Positions 28,901 through 43,900 of a stretch of 64,000 nt of DNA are shown in pieces. Location of the stretch: assembly GCA_964035795.1 (NCBI GenBank), contig OZ038320.1:3783896-3847895 (forward strand). Reading direction: 5' to 3'. Within the stretch, counting starts at the first letter, position 1; every line of letters begins with the position of its first letter. The notes under the pieces were generated by a model that saw only the letters and a program-made list of their open reading frames with translations, did no database searches and was not told the DNA's origin. This stretch comes from Pterobdella sp. o SKG-2022. Its lineage: Eukaryota > Annelida > Clitellata > Hirudinida > Piscicolidae. The translations under genes and the position numbers were made by a program.

Positions 28901-31900
28901 ATTTCGTGAAACGTTTGTATGATGTTGATTCGAGTGAAGATAGCGATGCCAAGTCTACTGACGATTCTTTAGAATTGCATGATTACCAAAAACTCAATAG
29001 TAGGTCAACAGCGCTTAAAAAAATTCCAATAGCTCCTACAATCAGTATTACATCCCCATCTCCTCCTACTGGTGAAGATAACTGGTTCATACAGGAAAAC
29101 TTGCATAAAGATAGATACAGATCTTCATCAGAAGAGTCGTCTGAAGGTATAATTGATGAAGTTTACCAAGATAAAAATGAATATGGTATGAAAATACAAA
29201 CTAACCGAAGTGATAAACTTGATTTTATAGATGATGTAAACGAAGAACAAGTTAGAGCTTCTCCCACTAAAATGACTTTTAAAATTCAAACCAATCTTGT
29301 AAAAATCCACGAACAAGATGAAGAATATGATGAAGAAATCGACGTTCCATTAAACTCAAAACCGATCGTTACAGAACCAGTGAGCACAAATTCTTATAAC
29401 AATAATAATAGTACAACAACCAAATACCCCGCTAAAAAAAGTCTTACGTTAAAAATGGACGATGAAGAAAAAGCCCGAATAGAGGATTTAGAAGCTGAAG
29501 AAATGGAAGGAATTCAAACACCAGACACAGTGGAAATAAAAATGTCGGAGTTTGAAGTCCAGAGGTTTGAAGAAAAACTAGGAAGCATTATACCTGATTT
29601 CATTAATCGTGGGAATGATCAAAGCGATACTAATTCAGATTTTGGATTGATTGATGTCAGCAGTTATAAAATTAAAATTGATACTACTAAAGTTACTGAT
29701 AAAACTGAAGCGGATTCCTTTGATGCAAATCCAACCAAAGAAGTTGAAAAACAAAAAGGTAGGTATATTTAGAATTATTCATATTACTGAAAAAATACCC
29801 AAAAACAAATTAAGATTGATTTTTGGAAGCATTGAGTAGAAAATGAGAGTATTTTCTAAAACACAGAAAAAAATACTGAAGCGTGCATGGAATCAGTCAA
29901 TGAAGGCACTCAAAACCCGCTATCGATTGACATTACAGGTGCTATTTTGTTGATTTATTTAACACACTACGCACAGATAAAATATTATTCATAATTACCA
30001 TGAATTATTTATTTAAATCTCCACCTATTTATTTGTAGAATATATTACATTATTTAACTTTGGTTTTTTAGAATATATTTTCTCTCAATTCATTTAATTC
30101 ATTATTCAATACAACCCATATTATTTGAACATTTAAAAATTTTAACAGAGACGAGCCTCCAAAACTTATCCTCAATGAAAACAACTGAAAACCTAACAAA
30201 ACCATCCCAATTCGATACAACAACAAACGGTAAAACTGAAGAAACAAACCAAATAAACATCACAATGACTAGCAGTTCAGAAAACTTGATTAAACCTTAC
30301 TCTATTAATGATCAAAATATATTTGATCAACCGGTGAAATCAGGTAAAATTATTTGAAGTAATAATGTTTATTTCTTCAACCCGATTTACAAACATATAT
30401 ACAAAATGTGACTAATAAGCATGAAAAATATCGATATAGATGTGAAATATTTTAATATATTTATAATATAGTACTATTTTGTAATGAATGTAGTATTGTG
30501 CAAAGTATCTAAAAACTTATCTACTCTACAGATATAGCAGTAGATAAGAAAAACTTGTATCCCGAGGTAGATATTAACATCATCCCGAGTTCTCCTCTTA
30601 AAATCAAAACTGTTAAAGATGAGAATTGGTTTGGAGATGTAGATAATTATAACTATCAATTATTAGAAGAAAGTGAAACAAAAAAGATAAGCTCAAATCT
30701 GGTAGAAAACAAAGATACGTCTATGCAGGATAAAAAACTTACAGTGGCTGTAGGCAACAAGACGTTGACCCCAGAAGTAGACATTAATGTTATACCTTGT
30801 TCTCCTATGAAAAAACAGATCGTTTCGGATGAAAATTGGTATGGCGACGTGGAGAACGAAAATTACCATTTGGAGAAAAATCTGGAGGAAAGTCAAGCAA
30901 AAATTAATGAAGAAGAACCAGAAATGAAAGGCCATCTTTATGAAGAAAAGATAACAACTATACTAGCTGGAGAATCATATAAAATAATTAATTCAATAAT
31001 AAATGATAAAGAGAACGAAACAGTTAACAAAAACACCAATAGAAATATGTATGAAGAAGGAGCAAATGAAAATTTTGAAAACCCTGAAAATAAAAAAAAT
31101 GAATATGACACCAATTCTCTTGATGGCAAGGTTCAAATTCCAACCGAAAAATACGAAACAAATTCAGTTCAATTACACAACACAGCTGAAAAAAACAAAA
31201 ACTCAACAATCGAAATCAAAACCACATTCAGCAATGAAAACGTTGAACTGAAAACTACCTATCCTAAAGCCGACTCAGTACAGCTTGAAACTACAATTTC
31301 GGATCTGGAGTTGCCACAAGAAGGTGGTCCATTGTTGAAACAAGCACAAAAAGCTGATCAAAAACAGTCTGAACAAGTGGAACATGACTCAACTAAAAAC
31401 AGTTTGCAGACTAAAGATGCTGTCGATGGTGGTCTCTTTGAACAAGATGAAGACTGGGTCAGTTCTATGAAAACAACAATGATAAATAAGGACCATGAAA
31501 CAACAAACGCAGATTATGACATTAATAGTGAGAAACCAATGGTAAATTTCATTGAAAAAAGTGGAAACGAAAATGTAGAATTTAAAACGACCTACAAAAA
31601 CAATGAGGTTGACTTCAAAACCACTTATTCAAAAGCACCTTCAACCCAAATTGATTCTACACTGCAGAGCGTTGAAAATAAAGAAAAAAATACATTTAAT
31701 GACACAAATGAATCGATTCTTTATGCTAACCAAACTAACGAGCTAAATGATTCTAATTTTAATATCATACCTGATGACATCAATTTTTCCACCAACGAAG
31801 ATATACAAAAGTCTTTGAAAACAACACTGGTACTCGAAGAAATTCTAGAAAATAAAGTTGACAAAAATAATGACCTTGTTGAAAATGAATCAGTTGGTAA

Positions 31901-34900
31901 TGTTGAAGTGGTTTTATCGAGTCTTTCAACAGATACCGATTTGAAGAAAGCTTTGGAAACATCATTGGTACTTGATGAAGAGCCCAGTGCATGTAACGAT
32001 TTTACCGATGATGTTGAGAATACTTTGGAAAGTGAAACTTTTGTAGATGGAAGAACTTTTTCGCAAGATTCAGATTGGATCAATTCTGTGAAGACAACAA
32101 TGGTAATCAATGAAACCGGGACGCAAAATGTTTCTAATGAAAACGAAACTGAAAGCTCAACAATAAATGACGACAAAATCAAGCAGGCTTTGACGAATGA
32201 TGTATCGAACAAATACAAAACTACATTCAGCAATGACAATGTTGAACTGAAAGCTACCTATCCTAAAGCCGACTCAGTACGGCTTGAAACTACAATTTCG
32301 GATCTGGAGTTGCCACAAGAAGGTGGTCCATTGTTGAAACAAGCACAAAAAGCTGATCAAAAACAGTCTGAACAAGTGGAACATGACTCAACTAAAAACA
32401 GTTTGCAGACTAAAGATGCTGTCGATGGTGGTCTCTTTGAACAAGATGAAGACTGGGTCAGTTCTATGAAAACAACAATGATAATAAAGGACCATGAAAC
32501 AACAAACGCAGATTATGACATTAATAGTGAGAAACCAATGGTAAATTTCATTGAAAAAAGTGGAAACGAAAATGTAGAATTTAAAACGATCTACAACAAC
32601 AATGAAGTTGACTTCAAAACCAATTATTCAAAAGCACCTTCAACCCAAATTGATTCTACACTGCAGAGCGTTGAAAATAAAGAAAAAAATACATTTAATG
32701 ACACAAATGAATCGATTCTTTATGCTAACCAAACTAACGAGCTAAATGATTCTAATTTTAATATCATACCTGATGACATCAATTTTTCCACCAACGAAGA
32801 TATACAAAAGTCTTTGAAAACAACACTGGTACTCGAAGAAATTCTAGAAAATAAAGTTGACAAAAATAATGACCTTGTTGAAAATGAATCAGTTGGTAAT
32901 GTTGAAGTGGTTTTATCGAGTCTTTCAACAGATACCGATTTGAAGAAAGCTTTGGAAACATCATTGGTACTTGATGAAGAGCCCAGTGCATGTAACGATT
33001 TTACCGATGATGTTGAGAATACTTTGGAAAGTGAAACTTTTGTAGATGGAAGAACTTTTTCGCAAGATTCAGATTGGATCAATTCTGTGAAGACAACAAT
33101 GGTAATCAATGAAACCGGGACGCAAAATGTTTCTAATGAAAACGAAACTGAAAGCTCAACAATAAATGACGACAAAATCAAGCAGGCTTTGACGAATGAT
33201 GTATCGAACAAATACAAAACTACATTCAGCAATGACAATGTTGAACTGAAAGCTACCTATCCTAAAGCCGACTCAGTACGGCTTGAAACTACAATTTCGG
33301 ATCTGGAGTTGCCACAAGAAGGTGGTCCATTGTTGAAACAAGCACAAAAAGCTGATCAAAAACAGTCTGAACAAGTGGAACATGACTCAACTAAAAACAG
33401 TTTGCAGACTAAAGATGCTGTCGATGGTGGTCTCTTTGAACAAGATGAAGACTGGGTCAGTTCTATGAAAACAACAATGATAATAAAGGACCATGAAACA
33501 ACAAACGCAGATTATGACATTAATAGTGAGAAACCAATGGTAAATTTCATTGAAAAAAGTGGAAACGAAAATGTAGAATTTAAAACGATCTACAACAACA
33601 ATGAAGTTGACTTCAAAACCAATTATTCAAAAGCACCTTCAACCCAAATTGATTCTACACTGCAGAGCGTTGAAAATAAAGAAAAAAATACATTTAATGA
33701 CACAAATGAATCGATTCTTTATGCTAACCAAACTAACGAGCTAAATGATTCTAATTTTAATATCATACCTGATGACATCAATTTTTCCACCAACGAAGAT
33801 ATACAAAAGTCTTTGAAAACAACACTGGTACTCGAAGAAATTCTAGAAAATAAAGTTGACAAAAATAATGACCTTGTTGAAAATGAATCAGTTGGTAATG
33901 TTGAAGTGGTTTTATCGAGTCTTTCAACAGATACCGATTTGAAGAAAGCTTTGGAAACATCATTGGTACTTGATGAAGAGCCCAGTGCATGTAACGATTT
34001 TACCGATGATGTTGAGAATACTTTGGAAAGTGAAACTTTTGTAGATGGAAAAACTTTTTCGCAAGATTCAGATTGGATCAATTCTGTGAAGACAACAATG
34101 GTAATCAATGAAACCGGGACGCAAAATGTTTCTAATGAAAACGAAACTGAAAGCTCAACAATAAATGACGACAAAATCAAGCAGGCTTTGACGAATGATG
34201 TATCGAACAAATACAAAACTACATTCAGCAATGACAATGTTGAACTGAAAGCTACCTATCCTAAAGCCGACTCAGTACGGCTTGAAACTACAATTTCGGA
34301 TCTGGAGTTGCCACAAGAAGGTGGTCCATTGTTGAAACAAGCACAAAAAGCTGATCAAAAACAGTCTGAACAAGTGGAACATGACTCAACTAAAAACAGT
34401 TTGCAGACTAAAGATGCTGTCGATGGTGGTCTCTTTGGACAAGATGAAGACTGGGTCAGTTCTATGAAAACAACAATGATAATAAAGGACCATGAAACAA
34501 CAAACGCAGATTATGACATTAATAGTGAGAAACCAATGGTAAATTTCATTGAAAAAAGTGGAAACGAAAATGTAGAATTTAAAACGATCTACAACAACAA
34601 TGAAGTTGACTTCAAAACCAATTATTCAAAAGCACCTTCAACCCAAATTGATTCTACACTGCAGAGCGTTGAAAATAAAGAAAAAAATACATTTAATGAC
34701 ACAAATGAATCGATTCTTTATGCTAACCAAACTAACGAGCTAAATGATTCTAATTTTAATATCATACCTGATGACATCAATTTTTCCACCAACGAAGATA
34801 TACAAAAGTCTTTGAAAACAACACTGGTACTCGAAGAAATTCTAGAAAATAAAGTTGACAAAAATAATGACCTTGTTGAAAATGAATCAGTTGGTAATGT

Positions 34901-37900
34901 TGAAGTGGTTTTATCGAGTCTTTCAACAGATACCGATTTGAAGAAAGTTTTGGAAACATCATTGGTACTTGATGAAGAGCCCAGTGCATGTAACGATTTT
35001 ACCGATGATGTTGAGAATACTTTGGAAAGTGAAACTTTTGTAGATGGAAGAACTTTTTCGCAAGATTCAGATTGGATCAATTCTGTGAAGACAACAATGG
35101 TAATCAATGAAACCGGGACGCAAAATGTTTCTAATGAAAACGAAACTGAAAGCTCAACAATAAATGACGACAAAATCAAGCAGGCTTTGACGAATGATGT
35201 ATCGAACAAATACAAAACTACATTCAGCAATGACAATGTTGAACTGAAAACTACCTATCCTAAAGCCGACTCAGTACAGCTTGAAACTACAATTTCGGAT
35301 CTGGAGTTGCCACAAGAAGGTGGTCCATTGTTGAAACAAGCACAAAAAGCTGATCAAAAACAGTCTGAACAAGTGGAACATGACTCAACTAAAAACAGTT
35401 TGCAGACTAAAGATGCTGTCGATGGTGGTCTCTTTGGACAAGATGAAGACTGGGTCAGTTCTATGAAAACAACAATGATAATAAAGGACCATGAAACAAC
35501 AAACGCAGATTATGACATTAATAGTGAGAAACCAATGGTAAATTTCATTGAAAAAAGTGGAAACGAAAATGTAGAATTTAAAACGATCTACAACAACAAT
35601 GAAGTTGACTTCAAAACCAATTATTCAAAAGCACCTTCAACCCAAATTGATTCTACACTGCAGAGCGTTGAAAATAAAGAAAAAAATACATTTAATGACA
35701 CAAATGAATCGATTCTTTATGCTAACCAAACTAACGAGCTAAATGATTCTAATTTTAATATCATACCTGATGACATCAATTTTTCCACCAACGAAGATAT
35801 ACAAAAGTCTTTGAAAACAACACTGGTACTCGAAGAAATTCTAGAAAATAAAGTTGACAAAAATAATGACCTTGTTGAAAATGAATCAGTTGGTAATGTT
35901 GAAGTGGTTTTATCGAGTCTTTCAACAGATACCAATTTGAAGAAAGCTTTGGAAACATCATTGGTACTTGATGAAGAGCCCAGTGCATGTAACGATTTTA
36001 CCGATGATGTTGAGAATACTTTGGAAAGTGAAACTTTTGTAGATGGAAGAACTTTTTCGCAAGATTCAGATTGGATCAATTCTGTGAAGACAACAATGGT
36101 AATCAATGAAACCGGGACGCAAAATGTTTCTAATGAAAACGAAACTGAAAGCTCAACAATAAATGACGACAAAATCAAGCAGGCTTTGACGAATGATGTA
36201 TCGAACAAATACAAAACTACATTCAGCAATGACAATGTTGAACTGAAAGCTACCTATCCTAAAGCCGACTCAGTACAGCTTGAAACTACAATTTCGGATC
36301 TGGAGTTGCCACAAGAAGGTGGTCCATTGTTGAAACAAGCACAAAAAGCTGATCAAAAACAGTCTGAACAAGTGGAACATGACTCAACTAAAAACAGTTT
36401 GCAGACTAAAGATGCTGTCGATGGTGGTCTCTTTGGACAAGATGAAGACTGGGTCAGTTCTATGAAAACAACAATGATAATAAAGGACCATGAAACAACA
36501 AACGCAGATTATGACATTAATAGTGAGAAACCAATGGTAAATTTCATTGAAAAAAGTGGAAACGAAAATGTAGAATTTAAAACGATCTACAACAACAATG
36601 AAGTTGACTTCAAAACCAATTATTCAAAAGCACCTTCAACCCAAATTGATTCTACACTGCAGAGCGTTGAAAATAAAGAAAAAAATACATTTAATGACAC
36701 AAATGAATCGATTCTTTATGCTAACCAAACTAACGAGCTAAATGATTCTAATTTTAATATCATACCTGATGACATCAATTTTTCCACCAACGAAGATATA
36801 CAAAAGTCTTTGAAAACAACACTGGTACTCGAAGAAATTCTAGAAAATAAAGTTGACAAAAATAATGACCTTGTTGAAAATGAATCAGTTGGTAATGTTG
36901 AAGTGGTTTTATCGAGTCTTTCAACAGATACCGATTTGAAGAAAGCTTTGGAAACATCATTGGTACTTGATGAAGAGCCCAGTGCATGTAACGATTTTAC
37001 CGATGATGTTGAGAATACTTTGGAAAGTGAAACTTTTGTAGATGGAAGAACTTTTTCGCAAGATTCAGATTGGATCAATTCTGTGAAGACAACAATGGTA
37101 ATCAATGAAACCGGGACGCAAAATGTTTCTAATGAAAACGAAACTGAAAGCTCAACAATAAATGACGACAAAATCAAGCAGGCTTTGACGAATGATGTAT
37201 CGAACAAATACAAAACTACATTCAGCAATGACAATGTTGAACTGAAAGCTACCTATCCTAAAGCCGACTCAGTACAGCTTGAAACTACAATTTCGGATCT
37301 GGAGTTGCCACAAGAAGGTGGTCCATTGTTGAAACAAGCACAAAAAGCTGATCAAAAACAGTCTGAACAAGTGGAACATGACTCAACTAAAAACAGTTTG
37401 CGAGTACAAACATTGAAAAGTGCTTCAGTACCAGTTGGAATTGATTTTTCGGAAAAACCTTCATTTGAAGATAAAAATAAATTATCAAATGTTGATTCTG
37501 AATTAAAGGAGTTTGCCGATGAAAACATTGAAAGAAATACACTCGAAAAACTTCCAATGACCATTCCAAAATCTGATACCAACTTTCATACAACGCCTTA
37601 TAACATATCCACAGACACACAACAGACTGATAAAACATCTCTCACAATAGAAGACTATAGAAACAAAATTTTGAGAAACACTACGGATTCACTTACTGTA
37701 TTCGATGATGCTATTTCCAATAACAATAGTAAGATACAATCACTCGAAACTTTAGGGAATAAAACATCAGATTTCTTTGGCAAATATATTAACACAACTC
37801 TTTTTGATGATCCCAGCTTAGACTCAAGCATCAGTCAAATAACCTTCAATGAATCATTACTGACAACGATAAATGATAATTCTTTAGTTAATGAAAAATT

Positions 37901-40900
37901 AGAGAAAGATGACTTGACTGAGTCTAAACTAAATAACATCGTAATTCGACCGAAGAGCGATTTGCTTGATGCAAGTATCTTGCCAGAAATAAGTAAAGAT
38001 AATCTTTTGACGAATAATGTATATAATCAAACCGATAAGTCTCACGCCATAGAAATTTTGGATAGCCGTAAAGGAGGCTTTGCTGATCTCTCTAGTAATC
38101 TTTCAACTTCTACGCCCAGAAAAGTATGTGGATAGAATCTACTTTGTTTCAATTTTTTATTTAATAAATATCATTTGAAAATTCTGTATTCAAAAATACA
38201 TTAAAAAATAGATACTTGTTTAATACATTAATTTTAAAAGTTTTAATGAGGGATGATGAGTAAGATATCCCATTCATGCACGCAGCATCGCAGCAGTATA
38301 AATATATATGTTCAAAAAGTTCATTTCAATCTTAAAAACATGTTCCAAAGTATTATTTCACTCATTATCTTTCAATACGCTTATTTATTCAAATGAGACC
38401 AAGATATATCTGACTAAGAGTAGGGATATTAAATTATAACTACGTATAACTATTTCACTATTTAAATACTTGATTGGAGTTCAAGTTTCCGTTTAGTGAT
38501 TTAAAAAAGAGGTTTGTTAACAAAAATATTGCAAATTGTTGGATGAATTTCACAAACGATTATAATAAAAATTTAAATATTTCCAGGAAATTCTATCCGA
38601 ACAAACAGAAAAAACTTCTTTAAGTGGAAATAACTTAGTTGAAAAAATTTCAAAAGTATCTTTAATTGACAAAAAAGCAACTCCTTTTGGATATACAACA
38701 ACGGAGACAACACAAACAACACGTATAAACACTATAGATCTACCACCTATGTCACCCGGCTCAATAAGTTCAGAAAACGTGGTGAGTGAAAAGTCAACAG
38801 AAAAATTATACCCAGCATCGTCATTTACATCGTCTGTTGAGACAACAACTATCACAAACACAATTATTATTGACAAAAGGTCTTCTGTTGAAAATAAAGA
38901 AACATCATCAGTATCTTCACTAGCTTCTTCCTCTCTTTCGTCTTCATCTCTAAGCATTTCTGCTGTTCCTCCTAAAACCTTTCTTGACAACTTTGGTAAA
39001 GAAATGGAAGACGATATAGGAGGGGCCATAGAGAATAAAAACAATTTGGTTGTAGAAGAACAGGACAACAAACAAAATACAACAGATTTTGTAGACAGTA
39101 GTAGTTCAGAGAATAATCAAGATGTAGTAACAAGCGAGCATCAAGCTGCAGAAAGCATAGAAAAGACGCCGACAAAAAAAACTATTACTAATGAAATGAA
39201 CAACAAGAATGAAACAATAGATGGTTTCAAGCAACCGCCTTCAACAGATGAAAAAAAGTTGTTAGAAGCACAACATGAAAATAAATTGTTAGAAGAAGGC
39301 AACGCCATAGAACATGCATCAAAAGACCAACAAGGCTTGAACGCGTCTAATGTTAGAACAGACAACATACAAAAAACTTCATGCATCATTCAACAAAAAA
39401 TAGAAGATCATGTTCAAGAAAGTTCCCTATCAACTGAAGCTATTGAACAAAACTTATCGTCTCAAAACATAATCAAACAGTCAGTTGATCAATGTGATGA
39501 ATCCAATAGTGATAAATGTAAAAAAATATTTGAAAAAATTCGTCATACCACATTAAATTCAGAAAATAGCCTTCAAAACTCTACTGAAAGAATTGAAGAT
39601 TCTATAACAGCGCAAACTGCTGATCAACTCGAAATTTCTAATCTAATACCAAACGAAATCGATGCTTTAAATCACTCAATACAGAAAAAAGACTCTTCTA
39701 TTATCAATGTCTCTGCTGAAAATAGAATCAGCGACGTTAAAGATAGAGTTAGTATTGTTGATGATGTAGAGAAAATTATTAAAACGGACCTTCCCTCGAT
39801 TCCAAGCTCTGTTGATTCGCTGGAAACTACCGCAACAAACGCAACATCAACACTTCCAAAACCAAAAGAAAATATACTTTCTACAGAATCTCATAAGTTA
39901 AAAATTGAAAACCTTGAAAGAGTTGTAGAGGGTTGGTCTGAAACAACACCGAATAAACAACCAGTATCATCCACCGAAGCTTTCAAAAACCCTTTATATG
40001 AACAAAACGAAAACGCTGAAAATACCATTAGTTTATCAGAAAACAAAAGTCAATCTGACAAAATTAATATAGACAATGAAACCGTTGGCGATCAAAAAAA
40101 GAAAATAATTCCAGACCTTGAACCCTCGGCCCATGGAAACATTGGTGAACCAATTATAAATGTTGCAGAAGATGCTAAAGAAACCCAAGATAGAGGAGAT
40201 GTATTTACAAACCCCATAAGTGTTGCAGGTTGAAAAGTTTTGAAGCATTTTAAAGCATTTTATTACTTAATTATACTTATATAAACGTATGACGTTTAAC
40301 TTTTTTTGTTTTTCTCAAAATTTCAACAGAATTCAAATTATATAAAACCCGATGCTTTAATCGACGAATTCTATTATCGATATTCCAGATCCAATTTTTG
40401 GTGAAGAAGGTGCAGAGACTAAGGTGTGGAAAGAGGTTTCAGTGGGAGGAGTGAACCACTCCATTGACATGCAGGCCATTGAACCTTATAAAAACTGTAT
40501 ACGCCATGGAGGTTGGTTGATTGGAATCTACTTTATGTTTGCTCAGCTGGTTTGCATAACGCAAAATTTGATAAAAATGTCATCATTACATCTATTATTC
40601 CATGGTAAGTTCTTTTCTAGGTGACAAAATTTGTTTTCAAAAACTGTTGGCACTTTTAACACCTATTTCAAAATTTTTCTTTTCGTGAAACCAATAGTAT
40701 CCAAAATTTTAAATAATTGCTATACACTATTCAACAAAGCCGCAAAACATTATAACTAATTCAAACCGCATATCTTCCAATATAAAAGCGTAATACTAAT
40801 GAACATTTTAACTTCGAAGGTTACTATGGCAGCTCTTTGAACTGTATCATCGTGTTTTCCTCTTGCTACCTTCCCACACGAGATACCCCCAACTATCAAC

Positions 40901-43900
40901 ACATCATGGACAACCTTTTTTTGTGCGTTTTGTACTTTAATTGTTTGGTATTGAAATACTAATATAAAGATATTTAAATTCTTCAATTAAATTTTTTATA
41001 TTAAGAACTACTTTGTTAGATATAATACTTTTATAACATTATTTATATTAACTTCATAGCTTTCAATCTTCACCCAACACTTAACGACAATATCAGTTAC
41101 ATAATGAACCTACTGGAAACGGTAGTAATGGACGAATACAAGCTGGTATACTTCCATGGAACCAAACAAACTTTAAGAGTACCTCCGAACAAGTGGCTCA
41201 AAAAATGCTATCTTACCATCGATAGGCAGTACGTTGATTCTTGTTGTTATTATTATTGTTATTATTATTTTAATGGAGTATTTTTATTAGTGTTGTCATG
41301 GGTTTATATATGCCATTTTATTTGATATTTTTTAAGATATATGTATATAACTAGTCTTGGACATGACGTTAGAAGCCACCTGTTCAGAGCATGACATTAA
41401 AAGGAACCTACTTAGCGCCCTAGCGTTTAGACCTGCTAGCTAGTGGGGCTGCTACCCTTTCAGGGTACAAATATAAACAAACCGTCCCTGTTCGCTAATA
41501 ATCCTTTGGGGTAACTTAATTCATCTTGTTTCAGAATAATTTTTTTTTCGGAAGACTCCACACAGACTGTTTCATCAGTCTGCTCTCATCAGGCTAGGTT
41601 CCTAGGACAAGTTCTTTATATGCAAAAAAAAACATTCTAGAACCAAGACTAACAGCCTGATTTTGAAAAAAGGTTACGTTCCTAACCTACACGGTGGAAC
41701 ATGGGGGTAACAAAAAATATATGTATATAAATTTGCTACTATATGATTGATCGATAGTTGCATATAAAAATTTAAAGAGGTAGATAAGGAATACGTTTAT
41801 TTCATAAATTTAAAAATTCACTCTTAATGATAATTTTTGAAACTTGATTAGCTTCGGTCTTAATGAAATTTTATCTAAGTTCGTACGTTTTAAACCTACT
41901 AATTATATTCTGATGAGTTGATAAATAAAAAAATTACTCCAACCCATATGGTTAATTAGAAATAATAAAAAATTTATTTGAAAACTTCCAATAAAATCTA
42001 TGTAAATCTGTATTTAAGCTCAAAAATCACCATAAAAAAGAACAAATAAAAACTGGAAGCATTTGAGTTACCTATGTAAAATACCAAACACTAATGGAGG
42101 TTTTGAAACTGGGGTGCAAGTGTACAGAGTAAATACACAACAGAGTTAAGTCTTAAAGAAGATAAATATTAAACAAAAGCTTTGGACTTGTTAAACTCAA
42201 TTGTATTTTTTACTTATTAATGATTAGTTGGGCTCTAGAAGCATTCACAAGTTGTTATATTCACAAGTTTTTATATTTAAAAGTTGTTATATTAACAAGT
42301 TTTATATTTAAATTTTTTTATATTTACAAATTTTTATATTAACAAGTTGTTATATTAACAATTTTTATGTTTAAAAGCTTCGTCAAAATGAAAAATTCAA
42401 GTTTTGTCGTGTTTTTATGATTCACATTATATTCAAAAGTTGTTATATTATAAAACGGTTGTATTTCCAAGTGATTATATTTATAAGTTGTTATATTAAC
42501 AAGTAGTTGAATTTATTGTTTAAACTTTTTAGAGGCATTTTAATGCAAAGATCAACAATCTTCAACGTCAATTTAGTACATTTATTAAGCAAAAATAGTT
42601 AGAAGGTAAGTATAACAGTATAATACGTAGTATACGTAAGTATAACAGTATAATACGTAGTATACGTAAGTATAACAGTATAATACGTTACCATAAATGT
42701 AGTTATAATAGTATTTATAATATTATCAGGCGCCGCTAATACAAAATTTCTTTCCCCTTACTCATAAAAATAGTCTAAAAATAGATTTTTTGAATTGTTT
42801 ATTTTGTAATTTTATATAATAACAAACTTTTAAATAAATAAATATATATATATATTTATATAATAACGAACTTATNNNNNNNNNNNNNNNNNNNNNNNNN
42901 NNNNNNNNNNNNNNNNNNNNNNNNNNNNNNNNNNNNNNNNNNNNNNNNNNNNNNNNNNNNNNNNNNNNNNNNNNNNNNNNNNNNNNNNNNNNNNNNNNNN
43001 NNNNNNNNNNNNNNNNNNNNNNNNNNNNNNNNNNNNNNNNNNNNNNNNNNNNNNNNNNNNNNNNNNNNNNNNNNNTATTTATTATGTTTATTACATTATT
43101 AGTTTATATTATATAAATTAGGAATTTTTGTTTTGTTGTTTTTAAACTTATTCATACATTTTGTACTCCATATTTCATCTGTTTTGCAATAATTATGAAA
43201 CATGTTTTTATATAAAAGCGTTGATATAATCCAAACATCAAAATCATAAAACCCATGTGAATATTATAAACATTTGAAGTTTGGAATGATGGAAATTCAA
43301 AGTAAAATGTTTGAAAGTTATCTATATTTATATAATAGCTGTTTTGGGGCCTACTAACGTCGAAGACATGCAAACATACTTAATTAGCTATTAATATTAA
43401 CTCATGTATTGGAATATGATTATGAATCTCATTTAGCCTTTTACGATATATCCAAGTATATAAGTTTCAGTTTCTAGACTAATGTATGTACGTTTTCAAT
43501 TTCATTATCATTCCTTTGGGTCTTTCTCCTGCTTATAGTACATTTTAGAATTTTTCTGAGTAACTCTAAAACTCTAACTCTTCTCTAACTTTCCTATGAT
43601 TCTAAATTTATTATAAACAAATTATCCATTAAACACACATTCTTCAATGATTTATTTTCAATTTCTATTTGTTTAATATTTATATATCTAATAAAAGTGT
43701 TTAATTTCCCACAGACTGAAGAAGAAAATGAGCCAAATGCTTGTTGTACATCCAACCTTTTGGCTCAAAGCACTTATATTCTTCTTTGCAAGGTTTCACT
43801 ATAGAAGCTATTTTTTACTCACTAATATGGGAACCTTATCATTCAACTAATATTTAAATCTTTAAATAGACTTATAATAATAACAATGCTTATTGCACTT

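Noticed and set aside
31447..31490. DEDW and DSDW elements as kinesin light chain W-acidic motifs, as in caytaxin
   Set aside because: The consensus needs acidic residues right after the Trp; here V or I follows, so the match is not good enough.
31721..37234. Six identical 172-codon antisense frames spaced 999 bp apart
   Set aside because: They mirror the sense repeat exactly; codon pattern and exon structure support only the plus strand.
31215..37401. Tandem repeat array read as a CRISPR or satellite
   Set aside because: The unit is 999 bp, in frame, within a coding exon of a spliced gene.
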